Part shown: positions 16,724-25,120 of the stretch, in pieces | How positions within the stretch are numbered: the first letter of the stretch is position 1 | Layout of the letters: every line of letters starts with the position of its first letter | Source of the DNA: Candidatus Kuenenia stuttgartensis | Lineage (GTDB): Bacteria; Planctomycetota; Planctomycetia; Pirellulales; UBA1268 | Length of the DNA: 38,522 bases | Reading direction: 5' to 3' | NCBI GenBank assembly: GCA_945897435.1 | Contig: CAMDFJ010000011.1 | Span: 1-38,522, forward strand | Program-made: the position numbers and the translations under genes | Notes under the pieces: generated by a model | What the model saw: only the letters and a program-made list of their open reading frames with translations | What the model was told of the DNA's origin: nothing | Databases searched by the model: none

Positions 16724-18463
16724 TCAAGGCAGGATCCTGAGGCCGACCGCGGTGTTGAGTTCGAGCATCCCGCGCCGGTGACGCACGACGGCCTCGCGGT
16801 GGCTTTGCATCGCCTCGGCCGCGGTGTCGAGGTGATCCTGGAAGTCGTCCGCGCTGATCGTGCCCAGCGACAATTCTTCTCCCTTGCGCCGGATCAGGGC
16901 GATCGCACGCGGCAGGACGTTCTTTTCGATCTGCTCGAGCGCCTCCTTCGAGCGGCGGTATTCGCGGTCGGCGAGCCGGACCTCGGCCATGATCCGCCGC
17001 TCCAGCGACGAGAGTTCGAGCCGCGTCTGCGAGACGTTGCTCTGGGCCCGGGCGATGTTGCCCTGATTGCGGTTGAAGATTGGCAGGGCAAAGGTCAGGC
17101 CGATGGCCCAGGAATTCGCACTCGGAGCGTTGAACGGACTGTTGTCCTGGATCGTGATCGGGTCGTAGAAGAGATAGACGTCGTCAAAACGGTTGGCCCG
17201 CTGGAGATTCACCTCGGCATTGGCCCGGCTGACCCCGAGTCTGGCGGCATGGATGTCCGGGCGGCAGCGGAGTGCCAGGGATGTCAACTCCTCGATGGCG
17301 GGAGCCTCGGCGGCGCCGGCCCGCAGGGAGCCCTGCGGATCCAGCCGCGCCGTTTCCTCGATCGGCAGGCTCAGCAGCACCCCGAGGCCCTCCCGGGCGT
17401 CATCGTAGGCCTCGGTCGCCTCGCCGAGGCTGTACCGCGTGCGTTCCAGAACAAACGAAAGGTGATCGACGGCATCCGCCTGATCCTCCGCGTTGAGCTG
17501 GCTCGTGCGGCGAAACTCCTCGAGAAAAATCTCCTGCCGGCGAACTGCGGCGGCGGCGGAGAGCTTGTCGATTCGTGCCGACTGCAGATTGACGAAGGCC
17601 CGGCAGACGTTGTCGATCTGCCGTCGAACGACATCCTGAAACTGCGCCTCGACCGCCGTTCGTGCCATCCGCGCCACGACGACCCGCGACTTCCGCTTTC
17701 CGGAGACGTCGAGTGGGTAGGTGATGTTGAGATCGTATTGGGTCGGTCCACCGGGCCGGCTGTCATCGAAGGTTCCGTAGGGAATGAACTGGGTATCCAT
17801 GTAGACCAGCGGATTGGTCCGCAGGCCGGCGGTGAGGATGTCGGCGTCGGCCTGGGAGAGCTCGTGTCGCAGGCCACGGATGTCGAGGTTGCCCTTCATC
17901 ATCTGCTCGATCGCCGCGTCGAGCGTGATGCCATCGGCCGGGCCTGGATCATCGATGATCCCGGTTTCGATGCTGGTGGACGGGATCACCGTCGCCGACG
18001 GCCCCGCGGGCATCGGCAGGGTTTCGGGTAGCTGCATCCCCCGGGCCGAGGCCATCGTCGGGGCGGCCGTGCGACCCTTGCGACCTCCGGGAAGCCTGCC
18101 AGTCCGCCGCCTGCCGCCGAGAACCCCCGACCCCGCGGTGCCACCTGCCGCGTCGCTGAATTCCGACTCCGCCGACAACTCCCCGGGGGCGGGCCCAAAA
18201 CTCGAATCGGTCCTGCCCGGAATCGGTCCCAGGTCGGGAAATTCGAGAATCGTGTTGGTTCTTTGCGATGACGTGTCGGTCTGGGCGGAGGCGCGCGGCG
18301 GCCCGTGGGCGAGCAGACCGACGGATGCCGCCACCAGCACCATTCCAATGCGAATGCAGCCTCTTCGAAACACGTTCGCTCCCGCTGTTGCTCCACGAGG
18401 TAGAGAGATTGCCCGCAGCGTCTGCCGCGGCCGGTCGCTCGAGAACGCCGGCTTCCCCGTCAT
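16724..18463 (-). CDS. TolC-family outer membrane efflux protein
   Basis: The frame gives 579 residues from the ATG at 18463. A GTG at 18374 preceded by GGGAG is an attractive alternative, because it would place a normal signal peptide (FRRGCIRIGMVLVAASVGLL, cleavage after ASA) at the very start. After a disordered region to about residue 160, the two OEP repeats follow: LDAAIEQMMKGNLDIRGLRHELSQADADI..., then IEELTSLALRCRPDIHAARLGVSRANAEVNLQRA and WAIGLTFALPIFNRNQGNIARAQSNV. The PLFNRNQG-type signature is characteristic of CusC/CzcC-like metal or drug efflux channels. Such proteins trimerise into outer-membrane ducts for RND or ABC pumps. No partner pump or adaptor gene is next to it. Confidence 0.9.
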   Translation of the reverse strand: MTGKPAFSSDRPRQTLRAISLPRGATAGANVFRRGCIRIGMVLVAASVGLLAHGPPRASAQTDTSSQRTNTILEFPDLGPIPGRTDSSFGPAPGELSAESEFSDAAGGTAGSGVLGGRRRTGRLPGGRKGRTAAPTMASARGMQLPETLPMPAGPSATVIPSTSIETGIIDDPGPADGITLDAAIEQMMKGNLDIRGLRHELSQADADILTAGLRTNPLVYMDTQFIPYGTFDDSRPGGPTQYDLNITYPLDVSGKRKSRVVVARMARTAVEAQFQDVVRRQIDNVCRAFVNLQSARIDKLSAAAAVRRQEIFLEEFRRTSQLNAEDQADAVDHLSFVLERTRYSLGEATEAYDDAREGLGVLLSLPIEETARLDPQGSLRAGAAEAPAIEELTSLALRCRPDIHAARLGVSRANAEVNLQRANRFDDVYLFYDPITIQDNSPFNAPSANSWAIGLTFALPIFNRNQGNIARAQSNVSQTRLELSSLERRIMAEVRLADREYRRSKEALEQIEKNVLPRAIALIRRKGEELSLGTISADDFQDHLDTAAEAMQSHREAVVRHRRGMLELNTAVGLRILP

Positions 18464-18609
18464 GATCGGCAATCACGACCAAGTCACTGCAGGCTTCCCC
18501 ACCGGCAATGTCGCCCCGAGACCGCCGTCAACAGCCCCGTTTGCCCAGTCCGCTCCCGTTTGGTCAAGTCTCCCTGTCCAGGTTCCATATCTCATCCCGA
18601 CCTCAGACC

Positions 18610-19950
18610 ATGGCCGACCTGTTCTCTGCCAGCCGTGCCCAGAACGTCGCCCGCGCCGCACCCCTAGCGGCCCGGATGCGGCCGCGTCGACTGGCCGACT
18701 ACGTGGGCCAGGAGAAGGTGGTCGGCAGAGGCACGCTGCTGCGGCGGCTGATCGAGGCCGACAGGCTTGGCTCGGTGATCCTCTACGGGCCGCCTGGTGT
18801 CGGCAAGACGACGCTGGCCGAGATCATTGCCACCGAGACCAGGCGGCGGTTCGTCGAACTCTCCGCCACCGCATCTGGCGTGAAGGAACTTCGCGAGGTG
18901 CTCGAGGCGGCACGGCGACGGCTCGAGGACGACGGCCAGCGGACATGCCTGTTCATCGACGAGATTCATCGCTTCAACAAATCGCAGCAGGACGTGCTCC
19001 TGCCCGACGTCGAGAGCGGCGTCGTCGCCCTGATCGGTGCCACGACCCAGAATCCCTTCTTTGCGCTGACCAGCGCCCTCGTCAGCCGCAGTCGGATCTT
19101 CGAACTCGAGAGCCTTGGCCGCGACGACATCGCCGAGATCCTCAGGCGGGCAGCCGCCGACCGCGACCACGGTCTCGGCTGCGAGCAGGTGACGATCACC
19201 CCCGAGGCGCTCGAGTTTCTCGTCGAGACCTCGGATGGTGACGCCCGGCGGGCGCTCGGCGGCCTCGAAATTGGAGTTCTTTCGACCGCCGAGAGGCCGC
19301 TTCTATTCTCGGTCGATCTTGCTCGCGAGAGCGTGCAGCGGAAGTCCATCGCCTACGACTCGGGCGACACCCACTACGACTGCGCGAGTGCCCTCATCAA
19401 GAGCATCCGCGGCAGCGATGCCGACGCGGGGCTCTACTGGCTGGCGAGAATGCTCGAAGGGGGGGAAGACGTGCGGTTTCTCGCCCGCCGCCTGGTGATC
19501 CTGGCGAGCGAGGACGTGGGCAACGCCGATCCGCGGGCCCTGTTGATCGCGGTGGCGGCGATGCAGGCGACCGAATTCGTCGGACTGCCCGAATGCCAGC
19601 TCGCGCTCTCGCAGGCAGTCACCTATCTGTCGCTTGCACCCAAGAGCAACGCCTGCACGCTGGCGATTGCAGCCGCACGGAACGATGTCCGCGAGAGGCG
19701 GGTGATCCCGGTGCCGCGTCACCTGCAGGACAAGCACTATGCAGGAGCAAAGAGGCTCGGCCATGGCCAGGGATACGAATATTCCCACGACGCTCCCGAC
19801 GGCATCGCCGCCCAGGATTACCTCGGTGTCGAGAAGCGATATTACGAGCCGACCGACCGCGGACTGGAACGGGATCTCGGCGAGCGTCTGGCCGAGATCC
19901 GCCGCCGGCTCCAGGAGCAGCGACCGCACGACGGCGAGCAGAAAAAATGA
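18610..19950 (+). CDS. rarA: Replication-associated recombination protein A (RarA/MgsA, AAA+ ATPase)
   Basis: The 446-residue protein starts at the ATG at 18610 (MADLFSASRAQNVARAAPLAARMRP, the usual opening). Walker A is GPPGVGKTT (60-68), Walker B CLFIDEIHRFNKSQQD (113-128), sensor 1 ATTQNPFFALTSALVSR. The C-terminal half has the conserved tetramerisation region: YWLARMLEGGEDVRFLARRLVILASEDVGNADP and KSNACTLAIAAA. RarA acts at stalled replication forks, unwinding duplex ends and interacting with SSB. Length matches the family. It is divergent from the TolC-like gene and is followed by tRNA-His 75 bases on. Confidence 0.95.
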   Translation: MADLFSASRAQNVARAAPLAARMRPRRLADYVGQEKVVGRGTLLRRLIEADRLGSVILYGPPGVGKTTLAEIIATETRRRFVELSATASGVKELREVLEAARRRLEDDGQRTCLFIDEIHRFNKSQQDVLLPDVESGVVALIGATTQNPFFALTSALVSRSRIFELESLGRDDIAEILRRAAADRDHGLGCEQVTITPEALEFLVETSDGDARRALGGLEIGVLSTAERPLLFSVDLARESVQRKSIAYDSGDTHYDCASALIKSIRGSDADAGLYWLARMLEGGEDVRFLARRLVILASEDVGNADPRALLIAVAAMQATEFVGLPECQLALSQAVTYLSLAPKSNACTLAIAAARNDVRERRVIPVPRHLQDKHYAGAKRLGHGQGYEYSHDAPDGIAAQDYLGVEKRYYEPTDRGLERDLGERLAEIRRRLQEQRPHDGEQKK

Positions 19951-20024
19951 GCCTCTGACGCCGCCGGCGGCATCAGGTGGACGGCAGGGAAAGTGTGCTA
20001 AACTGGCGGCGGTTTCGACCGGCG

Positions 20025-20098
20025 GTGGCTATAGCTCAGTTGGTTAGAGCACTAGATTGTGATTCTAGGGGTCGCGGGTTCGAGTCCCGTTAGCCACC
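20025..20098 (+). tRNA. tRNA-His (anticodon GTG)
   Basis: The acceptor GTGGCTA pairs with TAGCCAC, D arm GCTC/GAGC, anticodon stem CTAGA/TCTAG with loop TTGTGAT (anticodon GTG), and T arm CGGG-TTCGAGT-CCCG. The genomic G at 20024 is the G(-1) that histidine tRNAs carry, opposite discriminator C at 20098. The following bases are CTT, so CCA is not encoded. It lies 66 bases upstream of pspA with no obvious terminator between, so read-through into the cluster is possible. Confidence 0.96.
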
Positions 20099-20164
20099 CT
20101 TTCGTTTCTTGCCCAGATCCATTTCGCTCCCACGCCTCCCCCCGACTTTTTGGAGACCCCGACG

Positions 20165-20914
20165 ATGATCCTCGGCAAACTCTGGAAGACGCTCGCCGCG
20201 CAGATGAACAAGATCGCCAACTACTTCTGGACGGCCGACCCGGTCGCCCAGCTGCAGTACGAATACGACAAGGCTGTCGATCAGATGAAGGAGGGCCGTG
20301 AGGGCCTCGAGCAGTATCGGGCCCTGGTCGAGCGGGTGACCCGGCAGGTGAACGGCGACCGCGAGCACGTTGCCCAGTTGGAGGCTCGAATCAGGGCCTA
20401 TCTCCAGGCCGGCGAACGGGAGACAGCCTCGAAGTTTGCCCTCGAACTTCAGCGGGCCAAGAAGGACCTCTCCGAGAACGAGGCCCAGCTCAAGCTCCAC
20501 GAGACCGCCTACGGCAACAACGTGACGAAGATCAAGCACGCCACGAAGAAGCTCGCCGATCTCAAGCAGAAGATCCAGAAGTACGATGCCGAACTGAAAC
20601 TCAGCCGTGCCGAGGCCGAACTCGCCAAGCTGGCCAACAGTTTCAATTTCGACGTCACCACCGACTTCGGCCAGATCGAGGATGTGATCCAGGACAAGAT
20701 CGGACTCAACCGGGCCAAGGTTCGGGTCGCCGCCGATCTCTCCGGAGAGGGCATGGAAAAGATCAAGACCGAGCAGGCCGTCGAGCGGAACATGGCCGAC
20801 CAGGCCCTGCGGGAGTTCGAGATTGAGATGGGAATGGTGACGCCCGAGACCGCCGGCGTGACCGCCGACGACAAGGAACTCGGCGCGGAGCGACTGAGGC
20901 AGACGCAAGGCTGA
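20165..20914 (+). CDS. pspA: PspA/IM30-family membrane-associated protein
   Basis: The 249-residue protein begins at the ATG at 20165 behind GGAG. It starts with an amphipathic helix (MILGKLWKTLAAQMNKIANYF) that in PspA inserts into membranes. The body is a long coiled coil: DPVAQLQYEYDKAVDQMKE, then EHVAQLEARIRAYLQAGERETASKFALELQRAKKDLSENE and LKQKIQKYDAELKLSRAEAELAKLANSFNFD, the family's typical hairpin. A short tail follows (VTPETAGVTADDKEL). PspA belongs to the ESCRT-III superfamily and polymerises on stressed membranes to limit proton leakage. It heads a same-strand row with AAA+ and ABC-transport genes. No pspF, pspB or pspC homologue is adjacent. Confidence 0.9.
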   Translation: MILGKLWKTLAAQMNKIANYFWTADPVAQLQYEYDKAVDQMKEGREGLEQYRALVERVTRQVNGDREHVAQLEARIRAYLQAGERETASKFALELQRAKKDLSENEAQLKLHETAYGNNVTKIKHATKKLADLKQKIQKYDAELKLSRAEAELAKLANSFNFDVTTDFGQIEDVIQDKIGLNRAKVRVAADLSGEGMEKIKTEQAVERNMADQALREFEIEMGMVTPETAGVTADDKELGAERLRQTQG

Positions 20915-20955
20915 GTCGCGGAGATTCCATTCCTAATCCCAGAGAGGAGCCAGCA

Positions 20956-22836
20956 ATGGCAACCGCTCCAGCAGCAACCGGGTCGGCAGCAGCCCCCGGA
21001 TCGGTGACGACGCAGTCGGAGACCCCGCACTCGGCCCTCGGCACTTCAGCGGGCACGGCGGGTCCTGGCGCCTCGCTCCCGGCCTGGTGTCCTGCCTGGG
21101 CCGAGCGGCTCGGCGACGCCTACCTCTCCGGCACGAGTTGCATGTTTCTGCTCCATGGAAACGTCCGCGACCTCGTCGCGATTGCGGCTCCCGGACAGGA
21201 TGTGGCCGCCGGCTGGGGCACGGTTCCCGACTTCCTCGCCCGGGAAATGTTCGGCCGCTGGGATATTGTCCTGGCCTACGATGTCGGCAAGGGATTGCGG
21301 CCGCTTGCCGGGCCCGATCCAAACCGACTGCGGACGATGGCCCAGTGGCTGACCGAGCGGATGGGCAACGCCACCACCTGGCCCCGCGACCCCGATGCAG
21401 CCATCGCCGCGATCGACGCCCTCCTCGAGCGGAATCTGCTCGAGGCCCCGGAGCAGCGGAAGCGGATCGCGATCCTGCTCGATTATGCCCAGTATCTTGC
21501 CCCGGCGGGCGATGCCGCCTCCTCGGCCCGGGCTGGCGCCGGACGGCTCGTGCGGCTGCTTGCCTGGGCCACCAACCCGCTGCTGCGGCGGGTGAACGTG
21601 GCGATCGTGCTCCTGACCGATGCCATGTCGGAGATGCATCCGCGGCTGGTGACCAATCCCGCCGTGACCACGATCGATGTGCCGCTGCCCGACGCCGAGG
21701 AGCGGGAGCGGTTTGCCCTCGCCACGGCGACAGCCGCGGGCGTTCCGGCCGAAAAAATGGATGCCGTAAAGCGGACGGCGGCCCTTTCCGGTGGGCTCTC
21801 TCTCGAGAGTCTGAGGGCGGTGATCACGATGTCGGCCCGCGAGGGAAACGATCCCGACGGGCCGGAGTTTGCCCTCAAGAAAAAGGACCTGATCGAGCGG
21901 TCCTGCCAGGGGCTGATCGAGTTCATTCAGCCGCGTCTCACGCTCGATGCAGTCGCCGGCCACGCCGAGGCGAAGAACCGGCTCGAATCCGACGCCCGGG
22001 CCATCAAGCGGGGACAGTTCGAGAGCGCCCCAATGGGCTACCTGATCTGTGGCCCGGTCGGCACGGGAAAGAGCTTCATCGCCGAGTGCTACGCCGGCAG
22101 CGTGGGTATTCCCTGCGCGGTGCTGAAAAACTTCCGCAGCAAGTATGTCGGTGAGACCGAGGGCAACCTCGAGCATGCACTCGACGTGCTCCGGAGCCTC
22201 GGGCCGGTCGTGGTGATCATCGACGAGGCCGATGCGGCCCTCGGCAACCGGGAGCAGGGGGGCGACTCCGGCACCTCGGCCCGGGTGTTCTCGATGATCG
22301 CCCGGCAGATGGGCGACACCCGCTATCGCGGCAAGATCGTCTGGATGCTGCTCACGAGTCGCCCCGACATGCTGCCGATCGATCTCAAGCGGCAGGGCCG
22401 AGCCGAGGTGCACATCCCCCTCTTCTATCCGCACGATCAGGCGGAGATGGAGGCGATGTTCACGGCGATGGCCCGGAAGTGCAAGGTCAAGCTGGCCCAG
22501 GGATTGCCCGGTCCCGTCGATCTCGAACTCGGCCTCTCGGGTGCCGACATCGAGAGTGTCGTGCTCGCCGCCCGACGCAAGGGACTCGAGCGGGCCGCCG
22601 AGGCGGGCCAACCCGCCCCCGACACAATCACGGCCGAGGATCTCGGTTCGGCACTCGACGACTTCATGCCCTCCGCTCAGGGCCTCGAAAAGGAGATGCA
22701 GGAGATCGCCGCCGTGCTCGAATGCACGGAGAAGAGATTCCTCCCCGAACGCTGGAAGGAAAAGGTCAGCCAGCCGGGCGGCCGGTCACGGCTGCAGGAG
22801 CGGCTCGCCGCCATTCGCGAGGTTGTCAGCAGCTGA
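20956..22836 (+). CDS. Two-domain AAA+ ATPase, Ycf46-like (degenerate N-domain plus active C-domain)
   Basis: The 626-residue protein starts at 20956 behind AGAGGAG. After a disordered first 40 residues, residues 45-310 look like a AAA fold without Walker A: FLLHGNVRDLV, then IAILLDYAQYLAP at a Walker B-like position and IDVPLPDAEERERFA. Residues 315-600 form an active domain: KKDLIERSCQGLIEFIQPRLTLDAVAGHAEAKNRLE, Walker A GPVGTGKS (366-373), Walker B VVVIIDEADAAL, sensor LLTSRPDMLP. This order matches cyanobacterial/plastid Ycf46. The C-domain probably forms the working hexamer. By analogy with Vps4 acting on ESCRT-III, it might remodel PspA polymers; that is inference. It follows pspA by 41 bases. 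Confidence 0.8.
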   Translation: MATAPAATGSAAAPGSVTTQSETPHSALGTSAGTAGPGASLPAWCPAWAERLGDAYLSGTSCMFLLHGNVRDLVAIAAPGQDVAAGWGTVPDFLAREMFGRWDIVLAYDVGKGLRPLAGPDPNRLRTMAQWLTERMGNATTWPRDPDAAIAAIDALLERNLLEAPEQRKRIAILLDYAQYLAPAGDAASSARAGAGRLVRLLAWATNPLLRRVNVAIVLLTDAMSEMHPRLVTNPAVTTIDVPLPDAEERERFALATATAAGVPAEKMDAVKRTAALSGGLSLESLRAVITMSAREGNDPDGPEFALKKKDLIERSCQGLIEFIQPRLTLDAVAGHAEAKNRLESDARAIKRGQFESAPMGYLICGPVGTGKSFIAECYAGSVGIPCAVLKNFRSKYVGETEGNLEHALDVLRSLGPVVVIIDEADAALGNREQGGDSGTSARVFSMIARQMGDTRYRGKIVWMLLTSRPDMLPIDLKRQGRAEVHIPLFYPHDQAEMEAMFTAMARKCKVKLAQGLPGPVDLELGLSGADIESVVLAARRKGLERAAEAGQPAPDTITAEDLGSALDDFMPSAQGLEKEMQEIAAVLECTEKRFLPERWKEKVSQPGGRSRLQERLAAIREVVSS

Positions 22837-22937
22837 ATCTGGATCCTTCAGCCCCGTCGTTTCCTTTCCGAGCCTCGAATCACCCCCCATCAGTTTCCCC
22901 CGTTGCCATCAACCGTCACCTGAGGAGAAGACCCCCC

Positions 22938-23243
22938 ATGTCGAAGCAAGCCACCGCGAAGACCCCCTGGTTCGATGCCGCCAGCGATTCGCCGTTGCTG
23001 GCCGAGTATGCCCGCAAACTGGATTCGTTTCTCGACGTCGTCGCCGATGGCAAGGTCGATTCCAGGGAACTGGAGGCGCAGGAGAAGCGGGTCGTGAGCC
23101 TGATGAAGGAAGTGGAGCCGATGCTCTCCCCCGAGGCCCATGACAAGGTGACGCAGCTGCTCTGCGAGGTCACGGCCTACGACCTGATGAACACCTTCCA
23201 CATGGCCGGAGTCTCGCGGCCCAGGACCAAATTCCAGGGCTAA
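22938..23243 (+). CDS. Small acidic helical protein of the PspA cluster
   Basis: The 101-residue product starts at the ATG at 22938 with GAGGAGA upstream. It is mostly helical: LLAEYARKLDSFLDVVADGKVDSRELEAQEKRVVSLMKEVEPML, then EAHDKVTQLLCEVTAYDLMNTFHM. The DGKVDSRELE stretch is EF-hand-like in pattern (D-G-K-D-S-E), but one motif of this length does not prove calcium binding. There is no signal peptide or membrane helix, so it is probably cytoplasmic. I do not recognise the family. Its fixed place between the AAA+ gene and the transporter suggests an accessory role to either. Confidence 0.7.
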   Translation: MSKQATAKTPWFDAASDSPLLAEYARKLDSFLDVVADGKVDSRELEAQEKRVVSLMKEVEPMLSPEAHDKVTQLLCEVTAYDLMNTFHMAGVSRPRTKFQG

Positions 23244-23320
23244 GCCGCGAGCTTTATCCCAAGGCCCACGTCAACCATTTACGGTCTCATAAACTGTCTC
23301 AATCAAGGGGTAATGCGATC

Positions 23321-25120
23321 ATGGCAGGGCAACCGAGGGCTCCATTCTGGCTGGCCGTCTGGGCGGTGATCCTCGGACTCGTCGGCCTTTCGGCCTGGCG
23401 GGCCGGCATGCTCGAGCAGTTCGGGTTTGGCCGGCCCGGCGGTCTCGGGCCGCGGCCCGTGGCGGGTGGAGGGCAGGCGCCTGGAACTGGCGGTGTCGGC
23501 GGCGGGCAGGCTGCAGGCGGTTCCCCGGCCCCGGGTGGCGGCGGTCTCGAAGGCATGACCGAGGCCCCGGACGTGTCCGTGCCGACGACCGTGAAGGAAT
23601 ACACCTTCAAACCGGCCGAGAAACTCCCTCCGGTGAAGGGCGTCAGTGCCTACAAGCCGCTCCAGGACGACACCGTGCGGTTCGCGCTCAACGTCTGGGC
23701 GGGCTGGAGTCCGATCATTCATGCCAACAACGGGTTCAAGGCGGGCAAGGTCTGGCAGGCACCAGGCGGTAAGCCCTTCAAGATCGACCTCGTACTTATC
23801 GACGATCCCGTCCAGATGCGGGATGCCTACGCCGCCGGAGAGGTTCATGTCGGCTGGGCGACCCTCGACATGATTCCGCTGTTCATCGACAGTTTCTCGA
23901 AGGATTCGCGGATCATGCCCCGGGTCTACCAGCAGGTCGATTTCTCGAACGGAGGTGACGGGATCGTCGTCCGGGATTCGATCAAGACGGTCAAGGACCT
24001 CGCCGGCAAGACGCTGGTCCTTGCTCAGAACTCGCCAAGCCAGTTCTTTGCCCTGAACATGCTCGTCGCCGGTGGCCTGCAGCCGGCCGACGTCCAGATG
24101 CGTTACGTCAACACGGCCTTCGAGGCGGCCGCGGCATTCGACCAGGACAAGAGCATCGCTGGCTGCGTGTCCTGGGCTCCCGACATCTACAACCTCGCCA
24201 AGGCGAAGGGCAACCGGATGCTGGTCACGACCCAGACAGCAAACCGACTGATTGCAGACGTCTGGTTTGCGCGGGCCGACTTCGCCAAAGACCATCCCGA
24301 CAAGATCGAGGCGATTGTCCGCGGCATCTTCGACGGCATGCAGGAACTGAAGAGCGAGTCGGCCCGGGCGAAGGTCGCAACGCTGATGGCGGATGGCTAC
24401 AACATCCCTGCCGCCGACGCTCTCGGGATGCTCGGCGACGCCCACAGCACCAACTGGGCCGAGAACTACCAGTTCTTCGTCAACCGCAACAATCCTGCGA
24501 ACTTCGAACGGATCTGGAAGCAATCCTCCTATCTCTACCGCCGGATCGGTGCCCTCTCCAATGCGGCGGTGCCCTTCGATCAGGTGATGGATTTCTCGGT
24601 GATCCAGAAGCTCGGAGCCGAGCCGAAGTATGCCGAGACGAAGGATGAATACCTGACAACTCTGGCACCCAAGAGCGTCCAGCAGATTCGGGCCGAGAAC
24701 GAGGAAATCCTCACCAACACGATCGTCGTCCACTTCTTTCCAAACAGCTCCGATCTGCGGAAGAAGGTGATTCGGCGGATCGATGGCCGCGAGGTCGAGG
24801 AGCCGTACGATCCGACGATCGACCTCGTCCTCGATGAGGCCGGACTGCTCGCCAAGCAGTTTGGCAACGCCCGGATCGTGGTCGAGGGGCATACCGACGC
24901 ATCGATGAAGGGGGCCGTGCCGGCGGCGATGGTCAGGGAACTGTCGCTGGAGCGGGCCAAGGCCGTGAAGGATGCGCTCGTCGGGAAGTTCAAGTTTGAC
25001 GACAACCGATTTGCCGTGGACGGGCTCGGCTGGGATCGTCCGGCCGACCATGACAACCCCGACAACCACGCGCTCAACCGTCGCGTGGAGATCAAGGTTT
25101 ATTCAGCGGAGAAGGAATGA
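23321..25120 (+). CDS. Membrane-anchored substrate-binding protein fused to an OmpA peptidoglycan-binding domain
   Basis: The 599-residue protein begins at the ATG at 23321 behind AAGGGGT. One membrane helix lies at about 8-28 (PFWLAVWAVILGLVGLS), without a convincing cleavage site, so it is probably an anchor. A glycine-rich linker runs to about 80. Residues 110-430 form an NMT1/TauA/SsuA-type binding domain: FALNVWAGWSPIIHANN, AGEVHVGWATLD, DGIVVRDSIKTVKDLAGKTL. Residues 475-597 are an OmpA-like domain with VEGHTDAS near 523 and NRRVEIKVYS near the end, the residues that bind peptidoglycan diaminopimelate. This would tether the binding protein between inner membrane and cell wall. The stop overlaps the permease start (ATGA), so the genes form a translational unit. 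The ligand is unknown. Confidence 0.85.
   Translation: MAGQPRAPFWLAVWAVILGLVGLSAWRAGMLEQFGFGRPGGLGPRPVAGGGQAPGTGGVGGGQAAGGSPAPGGGGLEGMTEAPDVSVPTTVKEYTFKPAEKLPPVKGVSAYKPLQDDTVRFALNVWAGWSPIIHANNGFKAGKVWQAPGGKPFKIDLVLIDDPVQMRDAYAAGEVHVGWATLDMIPLFIDSFSKDSRIMPRVYQQVDFSNGGDGIVVRDSIKTVKDLAGKTLVLAQNSPSQFFALNMLVAGGLQPADVQMRYVNTAFEAAAAFDQDKSIAGCVSWAPDIYNLAKAKGNRMLVTTQTANRLIADVWFARADFAKDHPDKIEAIVRGIFDGMQELKSESARAKVATLMADGYNIPAADALGMLGDAHSTNWAENYQFFVNRNNPANFERIWKQSSYLYRRIGALSNAAVPFDQVMDFSVIQKLGAEPKYAETKDEYLTTLAPKSVQQIRAENEEILTNTIVVHFFPNSSDLRKKVIRRIDGREVEEPYDPTIDLVLDEAGLLAKQFGNARIVVEGHTDASMKGAVPAAMVRELSLERAKAVKDALVGKFKFDDNRFAVDGLGWDRPADHDNPDNHALNRRVEIKVYSAEKE

Noticed and set aside
20025-20098. tRNA-His as an attachment site of an integrated element
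   Set aside because: No integrase, no partial tRNA copy downstream, and the following genes look chromosomal in composition.
23303-25069. Minus-strand open frame of about 590 codons opposite the SBP-OmpA gene
   Set aside because: Antisense shadow; the sense product has two intact domains.
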